64,000 nucleotides of DNA from Molanna angustata (Eukaryota; Arthropoda; Insecta; Trichoptera; Molannidae): positions 16,588,218 through 16,652,217 of the forward strand of contig OY754978.1 in assembly GCA_963576475.1 (NCBI GenBank). Direction: 5' to 3'. Below the pieces are notes generated by a model. The model saw nothing but the letters and a program-made list of their open reading frames with translations, ran no database searches and was not told the origin of the DNA. How positions within the stretch are numbered: position 1 is the first letter of the stretch; each line of letters begins with the position of its first letter. Below are positions 24,706 through 37,490 of this stretch, in pieces. The position numbers and the translations under genes were made by a program.

Positions 24706-25735
24706 TCCAACTGTCGATTTGTTCAGGAGAACATTGTTCTCTTAACATATCGACAATGTATCAAGCCAGAATACGCGAGAATTGTATGGAGAGGTCTACT
24801 TTTTTCATGGATTTTCCAACTTTGAAGTCAAAAAACACCAACTTAGAGGCTTCGCAGCATATATGTTCCATACACGGATTTACTCAGAATTCGGAGTAGA
24901 ACATTTCGTGTGTCTGTGTGTGTGTGTGTCTGTGTGTGTGTCTGTGTGTGTGTGTGTCTGTGTGTCCCCCCCCCCCTTATAACTTTTGATCCGCTCAATT
25001 TACAGAGCCTAAAATTTCAGAATATATAAACAGTTACAGGCCTACAAAACTTTTATACTCGGAATTTTGAATTTTTGTTTCAGTCAGGGGTTATCAACTT
25101 TTGAATTTTTATTTTATTTTTCCATATATCTCAGAAACCATAAACGGTAGAACGCTGAAAATTGGTACAAACATAGACAAACACAAAATCTCAAATAAGT
25201 TTTTTCAAAAAAATTCCAGGGTTTCTCAAACATTTTATATTAAGAAAAATATTTTTTTTATGATAAATTTATGTGTTTAACTGCCTATATTTCCAAAACT
25301 TTTACAATTATCGAAAAAAGCCGAAACACCCCAACTAGATAATTTAATTTTCTATAAAAAATATTAACATTGTAGTAGAAGATCTCAATTTTTTTTTAAC
25401 AATTTTTTTAAAAATTGAATTTAGTGACGACATCGCTTCATACATTTTGTATGGCAGTCGCCTATACACAATATGTAAGAAGACTTAATAGTTTGTTACT
25501 TCATCTCCAAACATACATACATACCATCATGCAATTTGCATATTCTGGGTAGGAAAAAGGATCTTCTTCCATACTATCCTATCTTGACATACATACCTAC
25601 ATATGTTGTATAGAAAACAAAATATCTGAAAATATTCAATAATTTGTATCTATGGGTTTATAGTTTGGTACATATTCTTCAACTATACATACTATCGCTA
25701 TCCTCAGTTGGATCTCATGTGTTACATGCAACTAG
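24706..25735 (+). mobile_element. HINE copy 20 (B-type)
   Basis: B-type; last B unit of the array, with ATCCTCAGTTGG. Confidence 0.87.
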
Positions 25736-25747
25736 TATTATTATTAT

Positions 25748-26785
25748 TCCAACTGTCGATTTGTTCAGGAGAACTTTGTTCTCTTAACATATCGACAATG
25801 TATCAAGCCAGAATACGCGATAATTGTATGGAGAGGTCTACTTTTTTCACGGCTTTTCCAACTTTGAAGTCAAAAAACACCAACTTAGAGGCTTCGCAGC
25901 ATATATGTTCCATACACGGATTTACTCAGAATTCGGAGTAGAACATTTCGTGTGTCTGTGTGTGTGTGTGTCTGTGTGTGTGTCTGTGTGTCTGTGTGTG
26001 TGTGTGTCTGTGTGTCCGTCCCCCCCTTATAACTTTTGATCCGCTCAATTTACAGAGCCTAAAATTTCAGAATATATAAACAGTTACAGGCCTACAAAAC
26101 TTTTATACTCGGAATTTTGAATTTTTGTTTCAGTCAGCGGTTATCAACTTTTGAATTTTTATTTTATTTTTCCATATATCTCAGAAACCATAAACGCTAG
26201 AACGCTGAAAATTGGTACAAACATAGACAAATACAAAATCTCAAATTAGTTTTTTCAAAAAAATTCCAGGGTTTCTCAAACATTTTTTATTAAGAAAAAT
26301 ATTTTTTTTATGATAAATTTATGAGTTTAACTGCCTATATTTCCAAAACTTTTACAATTATCGAAAAAAGCCGAAACACCCCAACTAGATAATTTAATTT
26401 TCTATAAAAAATATTAACATTGTAGTAGAAGATCTCAATTTTTTTTTAACAATTTTTTTAAAAATTGAATTTAGTGACGACATCGCTTCATACATTTTGT
26501 ATGGCAGTCGCCTATACACAATATGTAAGAAGACTTAATAGTTTGTTACTTCATCTCCAAACATACATACATACCATCATGCAATTTGCATATTCTGGGT
26601 AGGAAAAAGGATCTTCCTCCATACTATCCTATCTTGACATACATACCTACATATGTTGTATAGAAAACAAAATATCTGAAAATATTCAATAATTTGTATC
26701 TATGGGTTTATAGTTTGGTACATATTCTTCAACTATACATACTATCGCTATCGACAGCTGGATCTCATGTGTTACATGCAACTAG
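25748..26785 (+). mobile_element. HINE copy 21, terminal: A-type 5' half, distinct 3' half
   Basis: 5' half is A-type with GATAATTG. The 3' half differs from both array types: TCAGTCAGCGG, CGCTAGAACGCTG (shared with copy 5) and ATCGACAGCTGG, where a T to C change hits the 3' subterminal repeat. It ends the array; 26786 onwards is non-HINE. Confidence 0.86.
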
Positions 26786-29360
26786 TTATAAAATAATTTA
26801 TACACCCCCAATTTTGTAATCCTGACATCTAATTCTGTTGAATAAATTTGATTCGCTTAATTTTACGATAGGTTTTTAGAACGACATATTGTTTTATTTT
26901 TTAAAACTAGCCAGATGCCGGTTCTGATGAAAGTAAAGTGTACTGAAATATACACTAAAAGTATATGTACCAGAAGAAAGTTCAAAAGTTTTAAGTCATT
27001 CGTTCATAATTCTGTTATGAGCATTTCCCCTCATCTCTGGAATATTGTTCTTCCACGACGACAGTACCTTTGTAGAGTGGAAATCTTCTCTGTTCTTACC
27101 TCAATTTATCCACGTAAATTGATAACTTTGTTGGGATATTTGACGGGAAATATTTCCTTTTCTTCGATACGTCGATATAATATTAAATAATCTCTGAAAT
27201 TCTCCTCGAGAGATAGAATTTGGGCATGTGAGTTTTTTATCAGTTGAATCCTGGTTTTTTAAGAAAAAGAAAATATAATACATTTGCTAAACAGAATCCA
27301 TAAATTTATTCAGAATAAGAAAAAAATATTCAGAATTTATAATTTGAAAAATCATGATCGTAATCAAAAATCTTTGATATTTCAATGAAACCATGATTTT
27401 CAAATCATTTTTTTCTTAGAGAAGAGACATAGGGACCAGAGATGCGCCGTTTTCAATTGTTTTATGTGTATTCGGTCAATGTAATTCCAACATGTATATA
27501 CATACACAAGATCTTTTATATCTATAGGTATATTTCAATAAGGTATTTTATATTGACCCTGTGAATTGACGTGTAGGTAGCTGTCAAATTACAATCGATA
27601 TATCTAAGTGGAGCTCAGAGTTTTGACATGATCAATACATTATTCAAGATAACATTGTTTCGTAAGGTCAGAATTCAAGCAAGAGCACCTTGTATCAGGA
27701 AATATTTTTTCTATTATTATGACAATCTTTTAAATATCTCAATAGAGACGAAGTAGAAATACTAAGATAAAACCGGTAAATCAAGGCACCTACTTGGCAA
27801 CACGTCATCATTTTATGCGCATGTGCAACATTCATCAATTATGCATTTTTATTAAGTTCCTTGTTAATCCAATTTTCGAAATTTCTATAAATTTTAATCA
27901 TAGATATTATTGTTCTTGAATATTGAGAAATTAATTCGTAAACAATGAAAGTATTCTAACCAATAACAATACTTTCGCATATATATCACCCCTTGAACTG
28001 CTCCAGAAGTATATTTTAATTTCTGGCTTTTTTATCAATGTGTAGATATGTAAATCGAATATTTTTTAAAGTTGCATATACGCAAACTTTGGATTTTTTC
28101 CTTAGGTCACTTCACTTCCAGTCCCTTTCTCTTTGAAAGAGAACCACTTCCGGCTTTGAAAGGGAAGAAAAGGTTTCTTTAATCGGTGTGTATTATATTT
28201 AGGTGAATATTTATTGAAGTTTAAGTGTGCTATTGCAAAATATTAAGTAAAATAAGTGACAATGAAAATAGATCTCAAATAAAAAAAAAAATAGGTACTT
28301 ACAGAATCCACTTTATTCTGAACATCGACAACAGCGAGAATATTTTTCGATCAACTTAGACGAGGATGGAGACAATTTGAATAGGTAGCCGTCAGGAACG
28401 AAGCTTAGAATATATACCATAGCTAATTTTTTCCAAAATCTGATGAGCTGGCAAAGTTTTCTGAATGCGAAAATTTCCAACTCAAAAAATTATATTTAGG
28501 TTGTATTAAAAATATTAGATAGGTACCTATCCTACGACTACGTAAAAAAATAGTAATAATTTACTTTATTTGAAATGTGTGATCAAATGCGAATACATAA
28601 TAACTTTATTCCTAACCTCAAATGACGAAGGTGTTGATAACATTTTTTCTGCAAGCACTTTCCATTCAATTTATAAAACGCTTTTATTATTGAAGACAAA
28701 ACAATTTTTCGCGTTTAATGTTAACTTTGACAGCTCATCCGACATTGGTAAAAATGATCTATGGTGTATTATAAGGTCTAGTGATCGAATGGTCAACGGC
28801 GTTAAATAGCTATGGATACGTAGAGTAGCCATAACATAATACTGAAAATGACTAAAAAGATGTACAGGAAAAGTCAAAAAAATATTATTTTGTATGCTAT
28901 AAATGTTTTTAAAACTTTAGTCAATACTATGTTCATTTTTTGCTCCATCTTTTGCTTGTGAAAATTTTCTTTTATCAAATCCAAATGCTAAATTTATATT
29001 CACTGTGTAATTACTGTTTTTATTGCAAAACTTTTTTAATTGCCTATAATTACAATAATGAAATCTCTCTTAAAGTTTAAAATGAAGGCTATTTCGAAAA
29101 ACAAAACAATCATGGTACTTTTTGTTTTGCCAAAGAATAAATTAAATTGATCACAAAAAAATATAATCATTGTAAACCTCGAAAACTTTATTAAATTTTC
29201 TCATAAAGATTTTTTTAACATATGAATATAATATATTTAAATAACGAGAAAATTTCTGGAAAGCCTCCAGCATATTTATGTGCTTCTTTTTTTATTTGAA
29301 TAATGTATCAATGTCCTATTATAGTTATGCAAAAGCACAGAAGAGTTTTATTTGTTAAAT
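26786..29360. other. AT-rich region, no gene recognised
   Basis: Open frames such as 26915-27190 (+) and 28570-28809 (+) show no motif I recognise, and their composition is that of the surrounding AT-rich DNA. A short higher-GC patch near 28085-28180 holds a repeated CTTTGAAAG core. No confident repeat family. Confidence 0.5.
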
Positions 29361-29722
29361 AAAGGCTGATATACACGATGCAAGTTTCTTGTACATACAA
29401 GAGCAATAATTGAATGCAATAAATTAGGCGCAATAATGGACTTTCAAGAATTGTAAGCAACTGTTTACACGCGCATATTAGTAAAATAATTGAATGCAAT
29501 GATTGAATGCAAATCTTGACAAGAAATAATTGCAAGTGTATTTTGTTTACACCAATACAATTATTTCTATGACATTATTGCTTACCATTCTTGACTTGTC
29601 TAAACACAGACTTGTATCATTTACAGACGTGTTGCTTCAAGTATTGCACGTATTTGCGTTGGTAAATTTTTCATTCAAGTGTTGAACGTTTTGAAGGGTG
29701 ATTGTTCATTTTTCATTAAAAA

Positions 29723-30004
29723 ATGAGTCAAAAAATATTAAAATTCGGTTCCGCTGATTTAATAAAGTTCATTAAAATTTATCGGAGTCATGAGTGTTTA
29801 TGGGACACTGAAAATGTACAAGCAGCATTTGTACAGCAATTTGGATTTGAAGGTTTCGGATCTAAGGAAATCTTCTTCTATACTTATTATAAATTTCAAT
29901 GTTTGTTTGTATCTATCTATGTATGCTATGCGCTCCTAAACCGTTCACCCGATTGCATTGAAACTTTGGTGAATTGTCGTGCAAATGCCTGGGATGGTTT
30001 CTAG
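29723..30004 (+). pseudogene. MADF-like DNA-binding fragment inside the TIR element
   Basis: 93 codons beginning MSQKILKFGSADLIKFIKIY and then RSHECLWD. The start resembles a MADF domain (LI..Y..H.CLWD), a Myb/SANT relative used both by PIF/Harbinger accessory proteins and by host transcription factors. After about residue 45 the similarity stops and the sequence becomes cysteine/aromatic-rich, so the domain is truncated, probably by an insertion near 29870. Position inside TIRs argues for a transposon-derived or captured fragment. Confidence 0.45.
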
Positions 30005-30014
30005 ATTAAAACAT

Positions 30015-30250
30015 TTTTCTTCTTCTTCTTCTTCTTCATCGGGTATTATGTAAGTCCTTTTTCTCATGATGATGGACTATTCTGGAAGGAGAAGGTCCAA
30101 TTTTCCTTCAATATATTCGCAGGTTTCTGGTTTTAAATTTTTTTCTTCTTCTTCTTCTTCGTGTATTTGGTCATTTTACCTATGAAGTTGGAGTATCCCG
30201 GGAAAAGAAGGTCCAACTGTCCTTTCATTTCTTCGCAGGTCTTCCAGGAT
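30015..30250 (+). repeat. Imperfect ~120-bp tandem duplication with CTT runs
   Basis: Two related blocks, each a (CTT)n run followed by a stretch ending in GAAGGTCCAA and TTCGCAGGT, at about 30019-30132 and 30145-30240. Confidence 0.6.
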
Positions 30251-30287
30251 GGTTTCTGGATTTAAACTTTTTCTTAACCTACTGAAG

Positions 30288-30505
30288 GGACGGGAGCTAC
30301 TGAAGGGCCTGAAGGGCCTGAAGGGAAGGGACGTACTGAGGGCTTGAAGGGACGGGTGGTACTGAAAGGACGGGAGGTACTGAAGGGTCTGAGGGGACGG
30401 GAGATACAGAAAGGTTTGAAGGTACGGGAGGTACTGAAGAGTCTGAAGGGACGGGAGGTACTGAAGAGCCTGAAGGGACGGGAGGTACCTACTGAAGGGT
30501 CTGCG
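30288..30505 (+). repeat. GC-rich minisatellite, ~27-bp unit
   Basis: Degenerate repeats of GGGACGGGAGGTACTGAAGG followed by GTCTGAA or CCTGAA, about seven units. GC content is far above the flanks. It lies inside the PIF/Harbinger-like element. Confidence 0.8.
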
Positions 30506-31196
30506 ACGAGTCGTAATTAAGGACCATTTTTAATTATACATGCAATACGAAGTATGCCGGGGATTCACTAGTAACTAATAAAATGAAAAATTTAAGGACG
30601 AAGTATCATGGGGAAAGGAAAAAGATAAAATATTTTATGGGTACTGGTTCCGTTACCGCACACAAAGATTTTTAGATGCTCCGGAACCTCTCTTCTTGCT
30701 ATCTATTTTTTGATCCAACACCTTTTTTACAATGTTTTTTTCAATATTTCTTGCCTCAGAAGAGCAGCAACGATCAACACACCCTTCTCACCGTACTCAT
30801 GTTAAAATTCACTTGAATACAAGAATTGCATAAGAAATTATTGTATGTGCTGTTTATTTGAATGGAATAATTACCTTGTACAGCAAGAATGTGACATGTT
30901 GTTTAGATAATGCAAGTCATTTATTGCTTCAATATTATTGTATGCTACAGGCAAGAAACTGGCATCGTGTAAATGGGCCTTAAGTTAGTAAATATACCAT
31001 ATATTCATTATTTGAACAACACAATTATTTTAACTCTATAGTACATAAATATTTTTTTGTTAGAAATCATTTTATTTGAACTCTGTCATATCATGATTAA
31101 TAATAATATTTTTGTACTCGTATTACACGATCCTGTTTTTCAGAGAAAACATTGATACATATTTCATTTCACAAGCTTAATATTAAATTTCTCTGG

Positions 31197-32560
31197 GAGT
31201 GGTTTGAAATTTGATTGAATTCAAGGGTTGTAAAGAGTTTTGTGTTGGCACCAACTCATTCTTTTGATAGATTGTCATCAAGTTTATATTATGTACAATT
31301 TCAGTACTATGTGTAATGGTTTTAAATTTTATTTATTGTGGTAAAACAAACAGGATTAAACCAATAATTATTTTACACGATTCACCTTAAAAAATAATAA
31401 CATTACTGTGTATAAAATTACAAATAATAAAGTACAAAAAATTACAAAATAAATTAAAAAGCATGCAAGGTAGTAGGTACAAAATCGAGAAAATTCGATT
31501 GTCCTTCGCTTGTTTACAAAATATACACTGAGGTAGGTAGGAAACGAAACATCAAATTCGCAGTAGGTACATACACTGACATCTATCTCGCATTGAATAC
31601 TATGCGAGCATATGTAGATTGCACAAGCTCCGCAAATTAAGGCAAGAAAATATATTTGATTGAATATAAGGGTTATAAAGACTTTAGTGTTAGCCACAAC
31701 CCCCATTTTTGTATATGCAATAATGTTTAAAAAATTAACTAATATTGGATTATGGAAAATTGTTTCAAATTTGATTGAACAAAGGCATTGTTAAAAGTCT
31801 AGTGTTGGTCACATTCCTTTGGTTTTTTTATATTAATTTTCATCAAGAGTGCATATGTATATGTATGTACATAGTATATAATATTTCTGGAAAATTAGAC
31901 TGTGGGAAATGGTTTAAAATAAGATTCAATGTATGTAAGTGTTTTAATTAGTTTAGTGCTGATCACGACGAAGTATAAATAGAAATCTTAAGTAATGACG
32001 TAAAATGGTTTAAAATTTGACTGAGCAAAAGCATTGAAGAAGACCAAAGAGATGAATGGATAGCTGGACCTCAGCTTCACAAGAATAGCTTTCTCGAAAA
32101 ACAGATCTATGTTCTAATATAAGAAGAAGAAGAAGAAAAATTTATATCATAGTTTCTCACATTTACCTTTCCGAGCAGCGCTGGATATAAAAACTATTGT
32201 TAATAAAGTTAGAGGCATAATTAAATTGCATAATTTCTCATATACCTATATTAGATTTTTCTGACGTAATCTGTTGGTTTTCGTTTCCATGGTAACACAT
32301 CATGTTCAAATAAACCAACCTACAGATAGGGGATTTGATATGAATCAAATTCGAATATGTATAGAACTTTACCGGCAGTTACTAACACTTAACTCCTTCC
32401 AACACAAACATATATTCAATTATATTTTAAAACATTTCTCTTAGTCCAATATTTCTGATTTTTTTATAGGTATACACATTTGCTTCTAATGAAATCATAT
32501 AAAAATACTATACTCTTTGCCATGCTTACATTCAATCTAATTTCAAACCTCTTTAGTACT
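31197..32560. repeat. Degenerate interspersed motif, direct and inverted copies
   Basis: A recurring pattern, TGGTTTGAAATTTGATTGAA followed by AAGGNTTGTAAAG and TTTAGTGTTGGNCACAA, is seen near 31200, 31655, 31755, 31908 and 32003. Reverse-complement versions lie near 32395-32455 and 32517-32556. The copies are diverged and vary in spacing. Identity of the family is unknown. Confidence 0.5.
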
Positions 32561-32599
32561 TATTTTTTATTTATTGTATTGGGTATTGTTTACTCATTC

Positions 32600-34223
32600 T
32601 GAATTTATCATTACAAATAAACAGTTCAAATTTTCGAAAATGATTTTCTTGGTGAGTTAGCTTATTGCTTCATATTATCCTTCTTGACCAACGCCGGGTA
32701 TAAAAACCATTATGTTAATAAGTACAAAAATTGATTCCACTTATTATATCTTCACCATTATTTACTTATGTATTTCATTCAGTTGGAACGTTCGAAACTT
32801 GTCGCATATTTTTTCTTTTTTCAAGAGTGTAGGCTTTATTGGAGTTTCTTTTGAATACCTACAATCGATTATATTTTTTATGGTCATTAACATAAAAATA
32901 TATTTTGATATCTATAGAGTCTTAATGTGTCGAATAAAGTACCTATCTATCCGTTCGATGAACGAACCTATTTATACCGTTATTTTTTCATTCGTCAATG
33001 TATTAAAATAGAATCATAGATGATTGATGTTATTTAAACACCTTCACAAAACATTTGATCGATGACCTGTGATGAAGAAACATTATAATGGTATATTTAT
33101 TTTAATCCTCTCGCCAAGAGTGAATATTTTTTATATTTTGCTTACATATGAAATTAAACGCGTATAAAATATATAAAATTTATAACGTTCTTACATATAA
33201 AATCGTACGCGAAGCCCAATTTTGTTTCACATAACGCACCGTAATAATATTTACACGAAAAACGCACCCCTCATACGCATGATTATCACTTATCATCACG
33301 AAAATCTGGATGTCGATATTTTTCTTTTAGGACCTAACTCATTTTATACTACCATCAGTTCAAATAATAATGATTGAATTTCACAGGATGATTGGAGTAA
33401 ACTATGTGAGCTTGCAGGTACTTATACATTCTATCTTTCACTTATATAGACACACTCACACACATATACACATCTTTACACTCATATGTACACACATACA
33501 TACATTCATGCACTATCATTCAGATATAAATGTTTTTCATATGTAGCTTTAAGTATGTAAGCACAGCAGACAAAATTTATTGTTAATAATGTGGAAATTT
33601 GCTACTAGTTTTAGTCTTATACTAATGCATCTATATAAAAAATGTTATTATACTGTTAATTTCCCGGAAATAAAATGAAATAAAAATAGCTAGTACTTTT
33701 AACCTGTAGTGGAAGAAGAATTGATTTTTACTAAACATTTATTATCTTTTACACCGTTTTATTTAAATTAACGTGAAACATTAAAAATTATGTGTATTTC
33801 CGATGACAATGCATGTTAAAACTGTGTAAATTAGCAGACGAAGGAAATGTTTTTCCTACGAAATTACAGGTTCTTAGTTCCACGATCTGTGTGGTGTTGA
33901 CTCTATTTATTTAGATTTTTTTGTGATATGTAAATATATATATAATGTTGTCAAAGCATTTAAAATTTAAACTTGACAAAGTATCTGACAACCCAAAAAG
34001 CAGAATACTTATACCTACAAATTTATTTCATTAGTAGAAATCGAATTAGGGTTTATTTTTACACCCTTTTTGAAATAGATTTTTAAATTACTTCTCGGCT
34101 AGTTAGAGCTCTGAAACGTTCAGAATTTGTGTATTTCTGATTTTAAGGACTATAAATATACTTTATATAGACATTTTCAAAAACATAACTCCAAATGATT
34201 GTGTAGTCACTTGTTTACATTTT
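32600..34223. other. AT-rich region, no gene recognised
   Basis: Contains a CA-rich simple patch near 33440-33520. The open frame at 32712-33011 (+) is hydrophobic and low-complexity, with no recognisable domain. Confidence 0.5.
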
Positions 34224-35411
<1,188 letters not shown>

Positions 35412-35585
35412 TAAACTATGAAAAAATAATGTACATTTATAAAATCAAACATGACTTACTTTTTTTTTATTATTATTATTGAAACCAAACAAAATATAAC
35501 AATATACAAACAATTAAAATATTAAAAAGAAAAAAGTACAATTTAAATAAGTTATATGAAACATTTTTTTTATAGTATTTTTTGG

Positions 35586-36050
35586 TATACACCACCTCAC
35601 TAGGCTGAGCCTGTACCGAGGTGGCAGACATAAACACATTAGTGACATACATAACTACGACACTAGACAAAGAAACAACCTGAGAAACATTAGCAATAGA
35701 ACAGACAGACTAAACAAAGGACTATTATCCACCAGCATTAATTTGTACAATCAACTACCAGATGACATTGAGCACTGCCAAAAACTCCATTTTTTCAAAA
35801 AAAAGTTAAAACAACACATACTGCATGATAGTGCTTTCAAATAGATTTTCCTGTACTCCCGGCTAACTGTTTTGGGCTCCACTATGGTTGAATTTTCATT
35901 TTTTTTTTTGTAAACTTCATTGTAATGCTATTGTTCACCACATTGTATAACATGTATTAATCTAACAAAATGTCAATATAAACCAAAATGTATGTCAACA
36001 CTCATACCAGCAAACGCTGTCTGTGTTGAATTTTTAAATAAATAAATAAT
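35586..36050 (+). pseudogene. 5'-truncated LINE 3' end (CR1/Jockey-type tail)
   Basis: The + frame reads RGGRHKHISDIHNYDTRQRNN, then LYNQLPDDIEHC and FFKKKLKQHIL. The HNYDTR, LYN-LP and FKKKLK series is the C-terminal signature of CR1/Jockey-type LINE proteins. A 3' UTR follows, ending in AAATAAATAAATAA near 36035-36048. Only the extreme C-terminus is present, typical of 5' truncation. Confidence 0.65.
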
Positions 36051-36399
36051 TTTTTGTACATTTAATTTTTATTTTATTCAATTCAATAATGTATATTATC
36101 ACATCTTGCAGCATTCACTGATTCAGTGTGGCTACGTATGTAGGTAGTTGTTCACACCACTCATTTTTATATATTTTTTATATTTAAAGTCAGTAATATT
36201 ATTATGTTCATTCTTTGTAATTACTTTATTTTATTTGAGTTTTTTATGTATTCTTTGGTTCTTAATGTATGTACTTTCGTGTTTTATTTACCTTTCTTTT
36301 ATGTTTTTATTTTTTTTATAATATATTCTCTGCAACCGTTGATATGTATAGATGTTACGAATTTTTATAATATAAATTTCTTCGCTTAAGTTTATGGTG

Positions 36400-36467
36400 T
36401 GTCATCTTATATTTTGTTTTGTTAAGGGCTTTGAGCCGTGAATGTCTCAATAAATAAATAAATAATA
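36400..36467 (+). repeat. LINE-like 3' end with (AAAT)n tail
   Basis: TAAGGGCTTTGAGCCGTGAA followed by TAAATAAATAAATAATAG, resembling the 3' terminus of a truncated LINE or SINE. Its upstream limit is not clear. Confidence 0.4.
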
Positions 36468-37340
36468 GACAATGTTTTTATCTTGATTCATTTGGTATTT
36501 TGATTAAATTGTAGAGTGTAAGTTGCATTATAATTATTCCTTAATATATTTGAGAATATCAAATGCAAAGTTATATGTGAACCCAAAACGATGACAATTT
36601 GTTAAAACTCTGGTACTAATGAGATCCTAAAGGCTGTTCAGTTCATTACCTTTAAATATTCACCTTGGAGCTCCGGTGGTAAGATGATATCAGCGTTTTT
36701 TGGGAAAAAATCTCTTCACTCTCCGTGTCTCATTATTTTTATGTTTTAAAAGCCATATTTTATGCCGCGATTCTCATCAATGGCGTAATATATCATGCCC
36801 GTGGGTTAATGCCAGTTTTCCTTAGAAATAAATTGTAATTTGTGCAGAGCAATAAAATGTAATACTGAATCCATCCGACAATCTCTAGAGAATTTTCAAC
36901 GTACCTACACGAATATATTTTTATATCATTCAGAATCTTCTGATAAGAGAAATGAAGGTACATAATATATGTCTGCTTTAAGACATGAAAGTGTTTTAAA
37001 GAAAAAGGAATACATCAAGTAACAAATTGGATTGGAAATTGGTATCCTATTTTATTTCTGGCAAAATGAGTTTTCTCTTTATTCTGTATGGGAAATAATC
37101 AATGAATAGGTACTCTCGTAATAAATCCGAGAATAACAATAAATTGAGATTTTTAAAATGTATCGCGGTACATACCAATAAGGGTTTCAGGTAACTCGAT
37201 GATATAAACTCTTTGTTCTTAAACACAACAGAAAAATCTGGTTTATTTTATATTCTTCAAATGACCGGTAAAACTCCATTTATTGTTTTTTTTTTATTCT
37301 CAGTGAAAAATCAATGATTCCTAGATGGTGAATGCTTTTG
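36468..37340. other. AT-rich region, no gene recognised
   Basis: No open frame with a recognisable domain and no clear repeat. Confidence 0.5.
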
Positions 37341-37344
37341 TATT

Positions 37345-37490
37345 TTATACCATACCTTACCATCACGTTATTTTCCTATTTGGGGTAGGCAGAGAGAATC
37401 GAACGCCACATTGACATACATTTCTCTCTTCGTTCACGTCTATGCATCGTCTCATTCAAGCTCTTTTGTTATTCTTACTTGTAACGTTTA
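37345..37490 (-). mobile_element. RTE-type LINE 3' end, interrupted by a HINE
   Basis: On + it reads ACCATCACGTTATTTTCC, TATTTGGGGTAGGCAGAGAG, AATCGAACGCC, matching the RTE 3' end at 44427-44812 in the same order. It stops at 37490 and appears to resume at 39860, so the HINE with its cargo entered a pre-existing RTE fragment. Confidence 0.7.

Larger units (their letters stand above)
10029..26785 (+). repeat. Head-to-tail HINE array with ~2,085-bp dimeric higher-order repeat
   Basis: Sixteen forward copies. Linkers alternate between TATTA (before B) and TATTATTATTAT (before A). Dimer starts are spaced 2081-2087 bp in the left part and exactly 2,085 bp in the right part, with a disturbance at copies 14-15. 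Copies 16-20 look the most homogeneous. The organisation is that of a satellite built from full-length Helentron-like monomers. Confidence 0.88.
29364..30980 (+). mobile_element. PIF/Harbinger-like TIR element
   Basis: Left end AGGCTGATATACACGATGC and the reverse complement of the right end AGGCCCATTTACACGATGC are about 29-bp terminal inverted repeats with four mismatches, both continuing into AGTTTCTTG. The flanks are TAA at 29361-29363 and 30981-30983, matching the 3-bp TWA target of PIF/Harbinger elements. Subterminal regions on both sides hold TTGAATG/CAATAAT and CAAGAATTG motifs. No DDE transposase frame is visible, so this copy is not autonomous. A MADF-like ORF and a minisatellite lie inside. 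Confidence 0.7.

Noticed and set aside
10029..26785. CRISPR array or segmental gene duplication
   Set aside because: The unit is ~1 kb, lacks short direct repeats with spacers, and is a transposon with subterminal repeats in an AT-rich insect-like genome.
26915..27190. Plus-strand ORF as a host exon
   Set aside because: No recognisable domain, no evident splice context, and an overlapping ORF of similar size on the other strand.
31368..31706. Minus-strand ORF with several cysteines as a possible secreted peptide
   Set aside because: No signal peptide or domain is convincing, and it overlaps the degenerate repeat region.
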